From positions 1-64,000 of the forward strand of contig CANNEK010000003.1 in NCBI GenBank assembly GCA_947503625.1: DNA of 64,000 nucleotides. Direction: 5' to 3'. Below are positions 1 through 9,110 of this stretch, piece by piece. The notes below the pieces were generated by a model. The model was not told the DNA's origin and did not search any database. It saw only the letters and a list, made by a program, of their open reading frames with translations. The position numbers and the translations under genes are program-made. The first letter of the stretch is position 1. Every line of letters starts with the position of its first letter. The DNA is from an uncultured Kordiimonas sp. (GTDB lineage Bacteria; Pseudomonadota; Alphaproteobacteria; Sphingomonadales; Kordiimonadaceae).

Positions 1-1
1 T

Positions 2-103
2 CTCGGAAATATAGATGATGATCATACCAGACCACCGTCCACATCTCCCTTCCAAATCAACTATGTCAAAGAGCAAATCTTGTATTCTCTTCAATCTGGA
101 TAA
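2..103 (+). CDS. Possible 3' end of a truncated gene
   Basis: Frame 2 is open from the left edge to a TAA at 101-103, giving about 33 residues ending in YVKEQILYSLQSG. The other two plus-strand frames close almost at once. This could be the C-terminus of a gene lying to the left, perhaps another surface-polysaccharide gene given the glycosyltransferase that follows. The stretch is too short to assign a family, and 33 open codons can occur by chance. Confidence 0.25.
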   Translation, partial: LGNIDDDHTRPPSTSPFQINYVKEQILYSLQSG

Positions 104-484
104 CCAGATATCGTTTCCCACAAGGAAACCGTCGGTGCGTACCGCGCTAGTCGTTGCGCCCCGTCGGTGGAGGCGGGTTATAGGGGGGTCCTTCTTTCCT
201 GTAAACACCTTTTTTACATTTTTTTGAAAAAACTTTCCGCATCCGACCGCAGCGCCGGTTTTGCGAATAAAACATCTATAGCTTTCCAGTTTTTATAACA
301 ATATTTCAAAAGCACTTGGACGTCGACCAAAGCAGTATATGAATCTGAAAAGAATACCCGGGAATCAAAACACTATTTCAATTGATAACAGTCTAATTCT
401 CCAATCATCGATACCTTTTTCCTTGGATATTGGCATGAGTCTCCGAACTGCCTTAGGAATGGAATCTCAAACGGAATAGATTGA
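104..484. other. Non-coding region with GC-rich block
   Basis: No convincing gene lies here. A GC-rich block at about 125-190 sits inside otherwise AT-rich sequence and is followed by T-rich runs at about 208-230. The track ORF at 15-227 crosses the whole block but has no family signature and a low-complexity Phe-rich end, so I do not call it. The AT-rich part from 230 to 484 presumably carries the promoter of the glycosyltransferase gene; I see no clear -35/-10 pair. Confidence 0.5.
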
Positions 485-1951
485 ATGATGGTACATATAA
501 AGCCATCAGGCCGAGTAATGAGATATTGCCAATCAGGCATTTATGTTGTGGATGCAGATGGAGGTATGGTCAAAATGTTGAAAGCCAATCAGAAATTGCG
601 CGAAGGCAAATTTTGTAATGTAGCCCTTACCCCCACCCAACATCATTCAGGGGGTAAACTCATAGGTGGCCTTTCATTTCCTGACCAGTACCCAGACTTT
701 GCCCGACATAACCGCGCAGGGAAACCATCAGACGTCAGGCCAGCCACTTTTAGCAAGACACCTCGCAAAATTAGCGGCACATACATTTATGGCGGGCTGC
801 TCATGCACCACTTTGGGCACTTCATCGTTGAATGCCTGCATCGCCTTTGGATTACCGACAAAATGGAATACAAACAACTGCCCGTGCTCTTCATTGGTTC
901 ACCCAACGAAGAAATCACAGACGTATTCCTTGAACAGGCCGGCGAATATTTCGGGATAAACAACTTCACAGTTATCAGAGAAGACGCAATTGTCGAAAAT
1001 TTAATCATTGGCGAAATGAGCAATCAGTTCAAATCCCCAGAACACCCTCAACACTCGCACTGGATAACTAAAAGATACGAGGCAAACCTGACCGGCGCCA
1101 ACAACTACCCAAAAAAACTCGCAATAATGCGTAGCCATATAAAAACTGGCTCCATTCTGGGTGAACACCATATTGAAAAACTACTGGCGGAGAACGGGTA
1201 TCATATCTTCAAGCCTGAAGAGCAGCATCTTAAAGAACAATTGCTTCATATAGCAGCTGCGGAAAAAATTGTTTTCTCCGAAGGGTCTGCCATCCATCTG
1301 ATTGACCTGCTGCCGCCAATAAAAGCAGATGTGGCCATTTTGCACCGGCGATCAGGGAGTAGAATTCCGCAAGACAGTCTGCAGGGCAAAGTAAAAAGCT
1401 ATTGCAGCCTTAGAGACACCACCGAGATCATTCATCCAAACCCAAAAGTACCAAATGCCGCCCACCGCGCACTCTCATATATTCCTTTGAATGAGGTATT
1501 CGATTTTCTGGAGTGTCATCATTTTGTTCCGACTGGCTCGCGCAGGATTTTACCACCCGAAATGACATATGCAGAAGAGTTAATCATCTTTGCAAACGAA
1601 CAACTCAATACAAAACTGGAAGATAGTTCAGCCTTGGAGTGTGCCCTTGACAAGCTGTTCCAGGAAAAAAGGGAAATGAGCAACAGAGTAAAACGGTTGC
1701 AATATCGCTATTTCCTGACATCTGCCTACTGGGCGCGCGATCAGGGCGACTACAAGAAAGCACGGGATTTCACCCAGCGGGCGTTAAGGCACATCATAAC
1801 CGACGAAGCAGAGACCCTTATGAAGCAGATAGATAGACTTGAAGCGAGGTCTAAATCGGCCCTTGGGCGAATTGCAGGCGCAATATCCAGAATAATGAAA
1901 CCTGCTCGCGTAAAGCTGGTGGAAGCCCCCCAAGACCTTTACCCCCGATAA
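485..1951 (+). CDS. GT61 (DUF563) family glycosyltransferase
   Basis: A 488-residue protein without signal peptide or membrane segment, probably a cytoplasmic sugar transferase for cell-surface polysaccharide. Near residue 103 it has the GT61 signature GGLLMHHFGHFIVECLHRLW, matching the family's GG...GHF..E...R.W pattern. A later block (RSHIK...ILGEHHIEKLLAENGYHIFKPEE, then SEGSAIHL near residue 264) matches the second conserved region with its G-S-A loop. The last 130 residues are helical and not typical of the family. The start is ambiguous between ATG 485 and ATG 488, and neither has a strong Shine-Dalgarno sequence. The gene is AT-richer than those downstream. The family call is firm; the sugar and acceptor are unknown. 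Confidence 0.75.
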   Translation: MMVHIKPSGRVMRYCQSGIYVVDADGGMVKMLKANQKLREGKFCNVALTPTQHHSGGKLIGGLSFPDQYPDFARHNRAGKPSDVRPATFSKTPRKISGTYIYGGLLMHHFGHFIVECLHRLWITDKMEYKQLPVLFIGSPNEEITDVFLEQAGEYFGINNFTVIREDAIVENLIIGEMSNQFKSPEHPQHSHWITKRYEANLTGANNYPKKLAIMRSHIKTGSILGEHHIEKLLAENGYHIFKPEEQHLKEQLLHIAAAEKIVFSEGSAIHLIDLLPPIKADVAILHRRSGSRIPQDSLQGKVKSYCSLRDTTEIIHPNPKVPNAAHRALSYIPLNEVFDFLECHHFVPTGSRRILPPEMTYAEELIIFANEQLNTKLEDSSALECALDKLFQEKREMSNRVKRLQYRYFLTSAYWARDQGDYKKARDFTQRALRHIITDEAETLMKQIDRLEARSKSALGRIAGAISRIMKPARVKLVEAPQDLYPR

Positions 1952-2114
1952 TCGGCTTTACTGGTCAGGTGCTCAATATAAAGCCATACAAACACTTTGG
2001 TTGCCGCGCGATCACATAGCAAGACGTATGAAATTCTGGCGTACCGGTACGGGTAGTCTGCGCGAGCTCAAGACCATCAATCAACTTCCCATTCAGTGAT
2101 GTCGAGTTTGACAA

Positions 2115-2729
2115 TTACTTTTTGCGATAGGCTTTCAAAATCCGTACGGGAGGATCAAGTATCTGGCCTGCAAGATAGGCATCGCCAGCACCACTGGCCG
2201 GTTTAGCCCGATGAATTTCCAGAACAACGTCCATACCAGAAACCACTTTCCCAAAGGCTGCAAACCCCTGGCCATCGCCAGAAACTGCGCGCCCTCCCCC
2301 CATATCGAGCGCTGGTTGATCGCCTACGCATATAAAGAAGGCCGCTCCACTACCCGTACCGACAGCGCCGCGCGCCAGCGAGATCACACCGTTTCCATGA
2401 AGAATACCTGTCTGTGAGGTTGTTTCGTGCTCAACAGGTTCCAATCCATTGGTCCCTGGCAGAATTCCGCCCTGAATGACACTTATCTTTGGTGAGCCAT
2501 TGTCATTCTCGGGATAGACAGTTCTGTAAAAACCACCTTCCGCAATCAAACCGGCATCAATATGCGCGAGGAAACTACCAGAGGAAACCGGCGCCCGGTC
2601 GACATCAACCTCAATTTCAATAACACCAAGTTGCGTTTCCAATACAACAGTCACGGCATCAGCGGAAACAGGGAACATCCCCGCCATAAAAATCGTAACT
2701 GCGGCACACAATCTACTCGCACTTTTCAT
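2115..2729 (-). CDS. Exported cyclophilin-type peptidyl-prolyl isomerase
   Basis: A 204-residue protein with an N-terminal signal peptide (hydrophobic stretch ending near VSADA), so it acts in the periplasm on cis-trans isomerisation of prolyl bonds. The cyclophilin fold begins VVLETQLGVIEIEVDVDRAPVSSGSFLAHI. FYRTVYPEN supplies the catalytic arginine region and VIQGG follows, but the family's usual FMIQGGD and F..NE..H motifs are altered to VIQGGIL and VEHETTSQTGILHG, so this is a divergent exported branch. I choose ATG 2729 rather than GTG 2732 because GAGG lies just upstream. It sits 26 bp after the amidohydrolase gene, probably in one operon. Confidence 0.8.
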   Translation of the reverse strand: MKSASRLCAAVTIFMAGMFPVSADAVTVVLETQLGVIEIEVDVDRAPVSSGSFLAHIDAGLIAEGGFYRTVYPENDNGSPKISVIQGGILPGTNGLEPVEHETTSQTGILHGNGVISLARGAVGTGSGAAFFICVGDQPALDMGGGRAVSGDGQGFAAFGKVVSGMDVVLEIHRAKPASGAGDAYLAGQILDPPVRILKAYRKK

Positions 2730-2755
2730 CACTTACCTCTTCAAAGCCAGCTCAA

Positions 2756-4240
2756 TCAGCTTTGATGGTCACCGTCAGCGCGCCGAAAAGCAAGAAATTC
2801 ACGTCGGTTTTTTGGCCCGAAGGTTAGAAAGTGAGGGTCATGGGCTTCAGCAGAAGCAAACTTTGCAACTGATAAGGTGTCATCGCGCTGTGCACGCCGT
2901 ACGGATGGAACGTCAATACCATAGGGCCTGGCTGCGTTCAGGCCAAAAACCTTGGAGCGCAACTCGGGGGTGATTTCGGGATAGCCGTGCCTGTCTCGCA
3001 GCTCTTCAGTTATCTGGAAAGCACGAAATGCAAGAATTTGATCCTGCGGCGAACCATACCAGATCGAATCAGTGCCCCAGACAACCCGGTCTTCGCCAAC
3101 ATACCTCAACAGTTTACCCATAGCATGAGCAGCAGAGTCCGGATCCTGCATCAGCATTCGCCATGTCGACCCCAGATCAGCATAAACGTTTTGATTGGGA
3201 GCTATCTCATTATCCAGAAGCGACTGAACCAGCGCATCAATACCATCTTTGCCAGCACCGTTCTGGAACGCGGCCTCTGCTTTGCCCGGTACAAACCCGG
3301 AATGATACACTAGGAAATTAAGGTCCGGATACGCCTTAGCCACACGCCCTATATCGTCACACCTGCTATGCTCATACGAGCGCTGTCCAAATGGTATCCC
3401 CTTATGTACAGCAACATTTTTAATGCCCAGTGCCCGGGCTTTTTCAAGGAACGGTATTCCGGTATCCTCATCATCCAGCCAGAAACCTTTTCCGTCGGGG
3501 CCCCACTGGGTATAGGTTTTCCAGGCTGAGACTTTCCACTTTTCCGCCAGTTCATCCATCGCGTCCAGGTCACCAGCCTGGTTTGGGTTGACGCGTCCGT
3601 GAACCAGCAGACGAGTGTTACTTCCTTCCTTGTTCAGCAAATTCTTGGTCACTTCTGCTTCTTCAATTTTGAGCGGTTCAGCGTCAGCTGGCGACGGCAC
3701 GAAAGTCAAAACCATCATGTCAGTATCGCTATCAACAAAAACGTCTTTTACGAACTGCTCACCGGACAAGCACTCAAGGTAGTCCAATCCTTCCATTTCT
3801 GCGGTTTTGCACGATTGAACTTTCGGCATGCCAAAGAACGGGCGCGCTCCTTCCGGTACAGTGTCGCGCCATGCGCCATGCGGGTTAATGAAATGGCCAT
3901 GGACATCGAAGACAAACTCATCACCTGATAAAGTTGCTTCGGCAGCCGCGGTTTCAAAACGACTTTCCGCAGGCAAGTCAAAATAGCTTCCAGTTTTCCC
4001 TGCCGCAGCGTTAACTGCGTTCAGTGATAGAAGTGTGCTGGCCGCTCCGCAGGCACCGACCAAAAAGGATCGACGGCCTTCACCAAGTTTTTTTGCAGCG
4101 TTGTCCGCTTCCTCGAGCGCCACTCGGTTGCCCAGAGCACAGCGCCCCGGGAGTGGTAGTGGCTCAAATTCGCCATTGGATGCGTTGTCGATTTTAATCG
4201 GTAATCGAATCCCGTCCGGGTCATGGTTAAATTTCCGCAT
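2756..4240 (-). CDS. Tat-exported amidohydrolase family protein
   Basis: A 494-residue metal-dependent hydrolase of the amidohydrolase-2 type. After an unusually long 55-residue n-region comes the twin-arginine motif GRRSFLVGACGAASTLL, so the folded enzyme should be exported through Tat. Metal-site motifs follow: FDVHGHF (the HxH pair), AVHKG, VYHSGF, and WGTDSIWYG with the late aspartate. A run of G's lies upstream of ATG 4240. The substrate cannot be read from sequence; relatives act on aromatic carboxylates or cyclic amides. It is followed closely by the cyclophilin gene and preceded by an exported hypothetical protein on the same strand, suggesting a small envelope operon. Confidence 0.8.
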   Translation of the reverse strand: MRKFNHDPDGIRLPIKIDNASNGEFEPLPLPGRCALGNRVALEEADNAAKKLGEGRRSFLVGACGAASTLLSLNAVNAAAGKTGSYFDLPAESRFETAAAEATLSGDEFVFDVHGHFINPHGAWRDTVPEGARPFFGMPKVQSCKTAEMEGLDYLECLSGEQFVKDVFVDSDTDMMVLTFVPSPADAEPLKIEEAEVTKNLLNKEGSNTRLLVHGRVNPNQAGDLDAMDELAEKWKVSAWKTYTQWGPDGKGFWLDDEDTGIPFLEKARALGIKNVAVHKGIPFGQRSYEHSRCDDIGRVAKAYPDLNFLVYHSGFVPGKAEAAFQNGAGKDGIDALVQSLLDNEIAPNQNVYADLGSTWRMLMQDPDSAAHAMGKLLRYVGEDRVVWGTDSIWYGSPQDQILAFRAFQITEELRDRHGYPEITPELRSKVFGLNAARPYGIDVPSVRRAQRDDTLSVAKFASAEAHDPHFLTFGPKNRREFLAFRRADGDHQS

Positions 4241-4350
4241 GGCCTGCCCCCTTAAATAGCGCCCTCAGATAGTTAGGGAGATTTTTAGCTAACGTTGCGT
4301 CACAGTCCAGCTCCCTGCGCCAGAACGCCCACTCCGAGCGGTAAACATCG

Positions 4351-5040
4351 TTATGGTTTACTGTCGTCAGAGAGCTGAAGATCTTCCAGCATTTTTATTT
4401 GTTGTCCACGGTAGATAAAGTCTTCCGTCGAAAGCAGCAGGGTTTCTGAAAACTGTTTTTCGAACTGAATAGCCGAATCCCGGCCATAATCTGACCGATC
4501 GATCAGCACCGGTTTTCCATCAGTCGCCGGCGTCCAGCCTGGTGCCAGCGCAGGTACAAACATCGAAAGCAGTCCTCTCGCTATCTGCACGGGCGCAGGC
4601 GGCGTATGCGGGATAAACGAGCGCGCAGGCCCGGAGTCCTGAAAGCTTCGATATACCAGGTCTTGTTTCATACCGACAGCGGCGCGCGCAACCTGCCCTA
4701 AAAACAGGCGGTTCTCATAGTCGGACATACCAACACCCAACTTGGATTTATTCAATGAACCAAGTAGCCAGTCCGCCATGGATACGACGGCGCCATCATC
4801 AAGAGTGATGTACGTATCTTTGAGGTTCTCGATACTGACCGGGCGGTCTTCCGGATCAAATCTCGGATAAATGGGGACGACCAGAGATTCAGGTGTTTTT
4901 CCGGTACCGGTCTCTGATGGCTCAGACTGTTGTATTTGCCGTGCCTGAACTGACCCCGAAAACAGCAGGAGTGCTGCCAAGAGCCCCCAAAAAGCAGAAA
5001 ACATCCGGTTTTCGGAGGTTTTATTCGCGCTCACGATCAT
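4351..5040 (-). CDS. Exported hypothetical protein
   Basis: A 229-residue protein I do not recognise. Its N-terminus (MFSAFWGLLAALLLFSGSVQA) is a clear signal peptide. The mature part has VPIYPRFDPEDRPVSIENLKDTYITLDDGAVVSMADWLLGSL and the Pro-rich SFIPHTPPAPVQIARG, with no cysteine pairs or later membrane segments, so it is probably periplasmic. ATG 5040 is chosen over TTG 5043. It lies 110 bp upstream of the amidohydrolase gene on the same strand, and is divergent from the DUF2975 gene, sharing a short AT-rich intergenic region. Confidence 0.65.
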   Translation of the reverse strand: MIVSANKTSENRMFSAFWGLLAALLLFSGSVQARQIQQSEPSETGTGKTPESLVVPIYPRFDPEDRPVSIENLKDTYITLDDGAVVSMADWLLGSLNKSKLGVGMSDYENRLFLGQVARAAVGMKQDLVYRSFQDSGPARSFIPHTPPAPVQIARGLLSMFVPALAPGWTPATDGKPVLIDRSDYGRDSAIQFEKQFSETLLLSTEDFIYRGQQIKMLEDLQLSDDSKP

Positions 5041-5111
5041 CAATCGGTTTACCCCCTGCCCTATTTGTGATTAACGTAATCACAATCGTTGTTTCTGTAA
5101 AACAATAAAAT

Positions 5112-5657
5112 ATGGGCGGAATTATGGCTAATGTGAGCCGCAGTATCAGAACTCTCAGGGCAATCGTTATTACGATAATCCTGGTAGTAATCATTGCTCA
5201 ATTCTGGTTCTGGCTTGAACCTGCTTCCTTTAAATGGATATCAGCCAGCCATCCGATCATCAGTGAATATGGCGGAATTGGTGAATTGGATACGACTCAG
5301 AAAATTCTGGGGTTCCTGATAACTCTTTTGCCAAAAGTAACGTTGCTATGGTCGATGTTTCTTCTGCTGAGGTTAACCAAAGTGCTAACCGCAGAAAAAT
5401 GGTTTGATCAGGAATGCGAAGACTGCTGTTTACAAATTGGGAAATGGCTAATCGCTTATGTTATTTTGGTGGTGGTCCATAGAACCCTGCTAGTTCTGGC
5501 CCTGACAATGACAGCTCCTGCAGGCAAGAAAGAGCTGGCAATCTCAATTTCTTCCAGCGACCTTATCGCGCTCGTGCCGGCACTACTGGCGCTTATAATT
5601 GGCCATATGGTCAAGCTCGCACGTGCTCAGCGCGACGAGCTAAACGAAATTGTGTGA
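5112..5657 (+). CDS. DUF2975 family membrane protein
   Basis: A 181-residue inner-membrane protein with four hydrophobic segments at about residues 14-32, 68-90, 112-133 and 149-166. This layout, and a small XRE regulator directly downstream, match the DUF2975 family, whose function is not established. The ATG at 5112 has no Shine-Dalgarno sequence; the in-frame ATG at 5124 follows GGGCGGA and may be the real start. The gene ends 12 bp before its regulator partner, so the pair is almost certainly cotranscribed. Confidence 0.7.
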   Translation: MGGIMANVSRSIRTLRAIVITIILVVIIAQFWFWLEPASFKWISASHPIISEYGGIGELDTTQKILGFLITLLPKVTLLWSMFLLLRLTKVLTAEKWFDQECEDCCLQIGKWLIAYVILVVVHRTLLVLALTMTAPAGKKELAISISSSDLIALVPALLALIIGHMVKLARAQRDELNEIV

Positions 5658-5669
5658 AGCGATGACGCC

Positions 5670-5885
5670 ATGCCCATAATTGTCCGTCTGGATATTCTGC
5701 TCGCCAAACACAAGGTTAAATCCAAGGATCTTGCCGCCCATGTGGGTATTACGGAAGCGAATCTGAGTTTGTTGAAGTCCGGCAAGGTCAAAGGCGTGCG
5801 TTTCGCAACACTTGCGGCAATTTGCGACTATCTCGGTTGTCAACCCGGCGACCTCCTGCAGTATGAAGAACCTCTTGAGGACTAA
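5670..5885 (+). CDS. Small XRE/Cro-type DNA-binding regulator
   Basis: A 71-residue protein that is almost entirely one helix-turn-helix domain: LDILLAKHKVKSKDLAAHVGITEANLSLLKSGKVKGVRFATLAAICDYLGCQPGDLL. It resembles the YozG-type regulators regularly found beside DUF2975 genes, and here follows one by 12 bp. There is no ligand-binding or dimerisation domain, so any signal must come through the partner or by simple repression of the pair. The family call is firm; the target is inferred from linkage. Confidence 0.85.
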   Translation: MPIIVRLDILLAKHKVKSKDLAAHVGITEANLSLLKSGKVKGVRFATLAAICDYLGCQPGDLLQYEEPLED

Positions 5886-5980
5886 GCTTGCGCACGCCAG
5901 AAAACAGCTTGAAAACATGATAGCTTTACCCTCTTATTCCATCTGGGGTTGAAGAGTTTATAGAGTACAGCCGAAATACC

Positions 5981-6979
5981 ATGCCTTTTGGAACCAAAAA
6001 CCCACCCCCTTCAGAAGAAACTGTTCCCGAACAGACTGATACTCCTCGTCGTAAATTAAAGATTGGTCTCGCTCTTGGAGCGGGCGTTGCGCGCGGCTGG
6101 GCACACATTGGAGTTCTCAAGGGTCTGGAGCGTGAAGGCATTAGCCCTGATGTTATTGCGGGCACCTCCATAGGGGCTGTGGTTGGCGGAGCATATGCAT
6201 GTGGCAACCTTGACGAACTTGAGGACTGGGCGTCTGGCCTGAAGAACAAAAGTTTTTTTCGCTTCCTTGATCTGAAACTTGCCGGATCGGGCCTTTTTGG
6301 TAGCGAACGACTGGACAGCCTTATGAAAGAGCGCTTTGGCAACTGGAGTTTTGAAGATCTTCCAAAACCCTTTACCGCCATCGCTTGTGACTTGAAAACC
6401 GGCCACGAAGTTTGGCTGAACTCGGGCAACCTGTCAAATGCGCTAAGAGCCAGTTTCGCCCTGCCCGGTGTTTTCGAACCGCAAAACATAGATGGCCAGT
6501 GGTTGGTTGATGGCGCACTTGTTAACCCTGTGCCAGTATCAGCCTGCAGGGCTGCTGGCTGCGACCTTGTGATCGCTGTCAATTTGGCTGAAGACATATA
6601 TGGGCGGGCCCGAGCAAAGCGCGCAGGGGCGCTGGACCATTCGAGTTACGGCGTTTTTGACGATGAAGACACTCTTTCCGATCAACAACAAAACGGCGAG
6701 AAGTCTTTCTTCAAAAGAATGTTCCGCCATAAAAAAGACGCGCCCAGCCTTTTCACAAATATGGTGGCCAGTTTGAATATCATGCAGAATCGTTTGTCCC
6801 GGTCCAGATTGGCAGGCGACCCGCCGGATGTATCGTTTACACCACGGTGCGGCCATATCGGACTGATGGAATTTCATCGATGCGACGAGTTGATAGAAGA
6901 AGGCCTGCAGGCATTTGAAATCGGGTTACCTCAACTTCGTGACGCAATCGCTATCATTCACCACAGGATCAACAGCTGA
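5981..6979 (+). CDS. Patatin-like phospholipase (RssA type)
   Basis: A 332-residue serine hydrolase of the bacterial patatin family. The oxyanion motif GAGVARGW is at residues 33-40, the nucleophile elbow GTSIG at 61-65 (Ser63), and the dyad aspartate in DGALVNPVP near residue 177. It would hydrolyse acyl esters of phospholipids and related lipids. The first 25 residues are polar and Pro-rich, with no signal peptide, so it acts in the cytoplasm or at the inner face of the membrane. A variable acidic linker (DDEDTLSDQQQNGEKSFF) separates the catalytic domain from the helical C-terminus. Its stop overlaps the start of the next gene (TGATG), implying translational coupling with the glycosyltransferase. 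Confidence 0.85.
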   Translation: MPFGTKNPPPSEETVPEQTDTPRRKLKIGLALGAGVARGWAHIGVLKGLEREGISPDVIAGTSIGAVVGGAYACGNLDELEDWASGLKNKSFFRFLDLKLAGSGLFGSERLDSLMKERFGNWSFEDLPKPFTAIACDLKTGHEVWLNSGNLSNALRASFALPGVFEPQNIDGQWLVDGALVNPVPVSACRAAGCDLVIAVNLAEDIYGRARAKRAGALDHSSYGVFDDEDTLSDQQQNGEKSFFKRMFRHKKDAPSLFTNMVASLNIMQNRLSRSRLAGDPPDVSFTPRCGHIGLMEFHRCDELIEEGLQAFEIGLPQLRDAIAIIHHRINS

Positions 6980-8139
6980 TGAACAGTGTAGATGTAAAAA
7001 AGCTAAAGATCCTGTACCATCATCGTGTGGCCGCACAGGATGGGCAAAGCGTTCATATACGGGAGCTTGTGTCTGCATTTGAACGGCAGGGACATGAGAT
7101 AATTTTTGTTGGCCCTTCGATACGACCAAGCGACTTGGGGCAGGAAAACAAACTACTTGCTGCAACAAGACGAATCTTGCCTCAATTCATGCTTGAATTG
7201 CTTGAACTTCTATACGGCTTTCGCGCGTACCTTAAATTGAAGTCGGCATACAAAAAACACAAACCTGATCTCCTGTACGAACGCTACAATCTGTTCTTAC
7301 CAGCAGGCAGCTGGCTGAAAAAGGCGACAGGCATTCCCTATTTCGTCGAAGTCAACGCACCGCTTTCGGATGAACGAGCCCGATACTCAGGCCTGAGCCT
7401 TCTCAGGCTGGCAAATTACTATGAGCGGATTACTTTCCAGAATGCAGACCGGTTGTTCCCTGTCTCGCAGGCGCTGGCAGATATTATTTGCAACATGGGA
7501 GCTGACCCAGAACAGGTAACAGTGCTGCATAACGGCATAACACCTGCTGATTACCAACATGCGGATGGAACAGAGTTGCGCAAAGAACTGGGCCTGAGCG
7601 GAAAGATTGTTCTCGGGTTCGTAGGATTTGTTCGTGAGTGGCATCGGCTGGACCGGGTTATTCATGTTCTGAAACATCATGGCACTAATCCTGACTTGCA
7701 TTTTCTTGTTGTTGGCGATGGACCGGCCGTTCCGGAATGCATTGCCCTGGCAGAACAGCTGGGTGTTCGACACAGGGTTCATTTTGTCGGGTTCAAAAAC
7801 AGAGACGCCATACCGAATTGCCTCGCTGCAATGGATATAGCGTTGCAGCCGGCGGTAACGGATTATGCAAGTCCCCTGAAGATATTTGAATATCTGATCT
7901 CTGGCTTGGTAACAATTGCACCAGATCAACCCAACATTCGTGAAATTCTCACTGACAGAGAGACGGGATTGCTATTTAAACCCGACAATTTTGAAGAAGC
8001 AGAACGAGCAATCGTAGAGCTTTCTCAGGATACCAGACTTCGCGAAAAACTGGGGCAAGCAAGCAAGGACCTCATTCGCCAACGCAAATATACATGGGAC
8101 GATAACGCCATCCAGATTGTGGGACTGACAAGGCAATAA
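6979..8139 (+). CDS. GT4-type glycosyltransferase
   Basis: A 386-residue GT-B fold sugar transferase. The N-terminal Rossmann domain starts LKILYHHRVAAQDGQSVHIRELVSAFERQGHEI. The C-terminal donor-binding domain shows LGFVGFVREWHRLDRVI, FLVVGDGP and the nucleotide-sugar loop ending PLKIFEYLISGLVTIAPD. There are no membrane segments. It overlaps the phospholipase stop by one base, so the two are coupled and may both serve a lipid-linked glycan or envelope lipid. Donor and acceptor cannot be read from sequence. Confidence 0.85.
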   Translation: MNSVDVKKLKILYHHRVAAQDGQSVHIRELVSAFERQGHEIIFVGPSIRPSDLGQENKLLAATRRILPQFMLELLELLYGFRAYLKLKSAYKKHKPDLLYERYNLFLPAGSWLKKATGIPYFVEVNAPLSDERARYSGLSLLRLANYYERITFQNADRLFPVSQALADIICNMGADPEQVTVLHNGITPADYQHADGTELRKELGLSGKIVLGFVGFVREWHRLDRVIHVLKHHGTNPDLHFLVVGDGPAVPECIALAEQLGVRHRVHFVGFKNRDAIPNCLAAMDIALQPAVTDYASPLKIFEYLISGLVTIAPDQPNIREILTDRETGLLFKPDNFEEAERAIVELSQDTRLREKLGQASKDLIRQRKYTWDDNAIQIVGLTRQ

Positions 8140-8178
8140 CAACATCAACACGTATCGCGCCTTGCACTGCAACCAGGA

Positions 8179-8607
8179 TCAAGCGCTTGATATATATGCC
8201 TTAAGTGCCTCCGCTTCCTGTTCAGTTTCCTGCATTCGCTCCTTCACGACATCACCAATGGAAATCATACCCTTTAGGGCGCCCCCCTCTACAACCGGTA
8301 CGTGACGGATACGTCTCTCTGTCATCATCACCATGAGTTGCTGAACACTGTCGTCCATCTTGCAGGTTATCACCGCTTTGGTCATAAGGGTCGAAACCCC
8401 ATCAGCCAACACCGCACCGCCCCGGATAGCCAAGCCCCGAACTACGTCACGTTCAGAAATTATCCCGCACAATTTCTTGTTTTTCATGATGGGGATTGCA
8501 CCGATTCTGCGCTCGCCCAGCAACTTTGCAACTTCAAGGACCGTGCAATCATCCTCCAGAGCGATAATCTCACTACCTTTCGACTCCAGAATTTTTCCGA
8601 CATTCAT
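8179..8607 (-). CDS. CBS-domain pair protein
   Basis: A 142-residue protein made of two CBS domains: LEDDCTVLEVAKLLGERRIGAIPIM..LCGIISERDVVRGL and KMDDSVQQLMVMMTERRIRHVPVVEGGALKGMISIGDVVKERM. Such stand-alone pairs bind adenine nucleotides and act as energy-sensing modules; the client is unknown. The track starts it at 8799, but the first 64 residues are unlike the family. ATG 8607 gives the usual MNVGKIL start and has GGGAGAG upstream, so I use that. A self-complementary ATCAAGCGCTTGAT covers the stop codon. Confidence 0.85.
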   Translation of the reverse strand: MNVGKILESKGSEIIALEDDCTVLEVAKLLGERRIGAIPIMKNKKLCGIISERDVVRGLAIRGGAVLADGVSTLMTKAVITCKMDDSVQQLMVMMTERRIRHVPVVEGGALKGMISIGDVVKERMQETEQEAEALKAYISSA

Positions 8608-8814
8608 ACTGGCTCTCCCGATACAGGGCCCAGTCGAAGTCCGACCGGACCTTCTTGACAGTTCCTGCAGTATGCACAATTTGGAAGGATCGTGCAAAAG
8701 CAAAGGAGATTCTCGCCAGAACGTATTGCGCTTTTGCGCCGCACCCCATTGGCGATACCTTTTATTGCTGGTAGGGATGCGCCTGTGCAATTTTGCCACT
8801 CAGAAAGAACACTA

Positions 8815-9072
8815 ATGAAAAACACCATCATTCTGATCATATCTGCGACAGCAATCGGCGCAGTCTCCTATTGGGCACTGACGGTATTGGTTGCCACACA
8901 AGGCGTTGAGCTATCTATCCATGGTAAAATCGCCATGGCTTTGGGCGTTTTCTTTACCATGTTCGTTGGATTTGGACTGATGGCTCTGGTTTTCTATTCT
9001 AACAAGCGCGGCCACGATGAAGCAGTTTATCATTTGACGGATGATGACAGCGCAGGTACGCCTGACGCTTAA
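8815..9072 (+). CDS. Small membrane protein, unknown
   Basis: An 85-residue protein with two hydrophobic helices, about residues 4-26 and 36-60, and a charged tail (YSNKRGHDEAVYHLTDDDSAGTPDA) probably facing the cytoplasm. The track begins it at 8692, but ATG 8815 is the start of the hydrophobic segment and follows AGAAAGA. It precedes the MscS channel gene by 38 bp on the same strand and is probably cotranscribed. I do not recognise a family. Confidence 0.65.
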   Translation: MKNTIILIISATAIGAVSYWALTVLVATQGVELSIHGKIAMALGVFFTMFVGFGLMALVFYSNKRGHDEAVYHLTDDDSAGTPDA

Positions 9073-9110
9073 TTCAACTTTCAACAATACTGGTTCGAGA
9101 GGTATGCGGC

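Noticed and set aside
15-227. 70-aa plus-strand ORF
   Set aside because: It crosses the GC-rich block and a T-run, has no family pattern and ends in low-complexity Phe; no good ribosome-binding site.
5926-6597. 223-aa minus-strand ORF
   Set aside because: Antisense shadow of the patatin-like gene; Ser/Arg-rich composition typical of a shadow frame.
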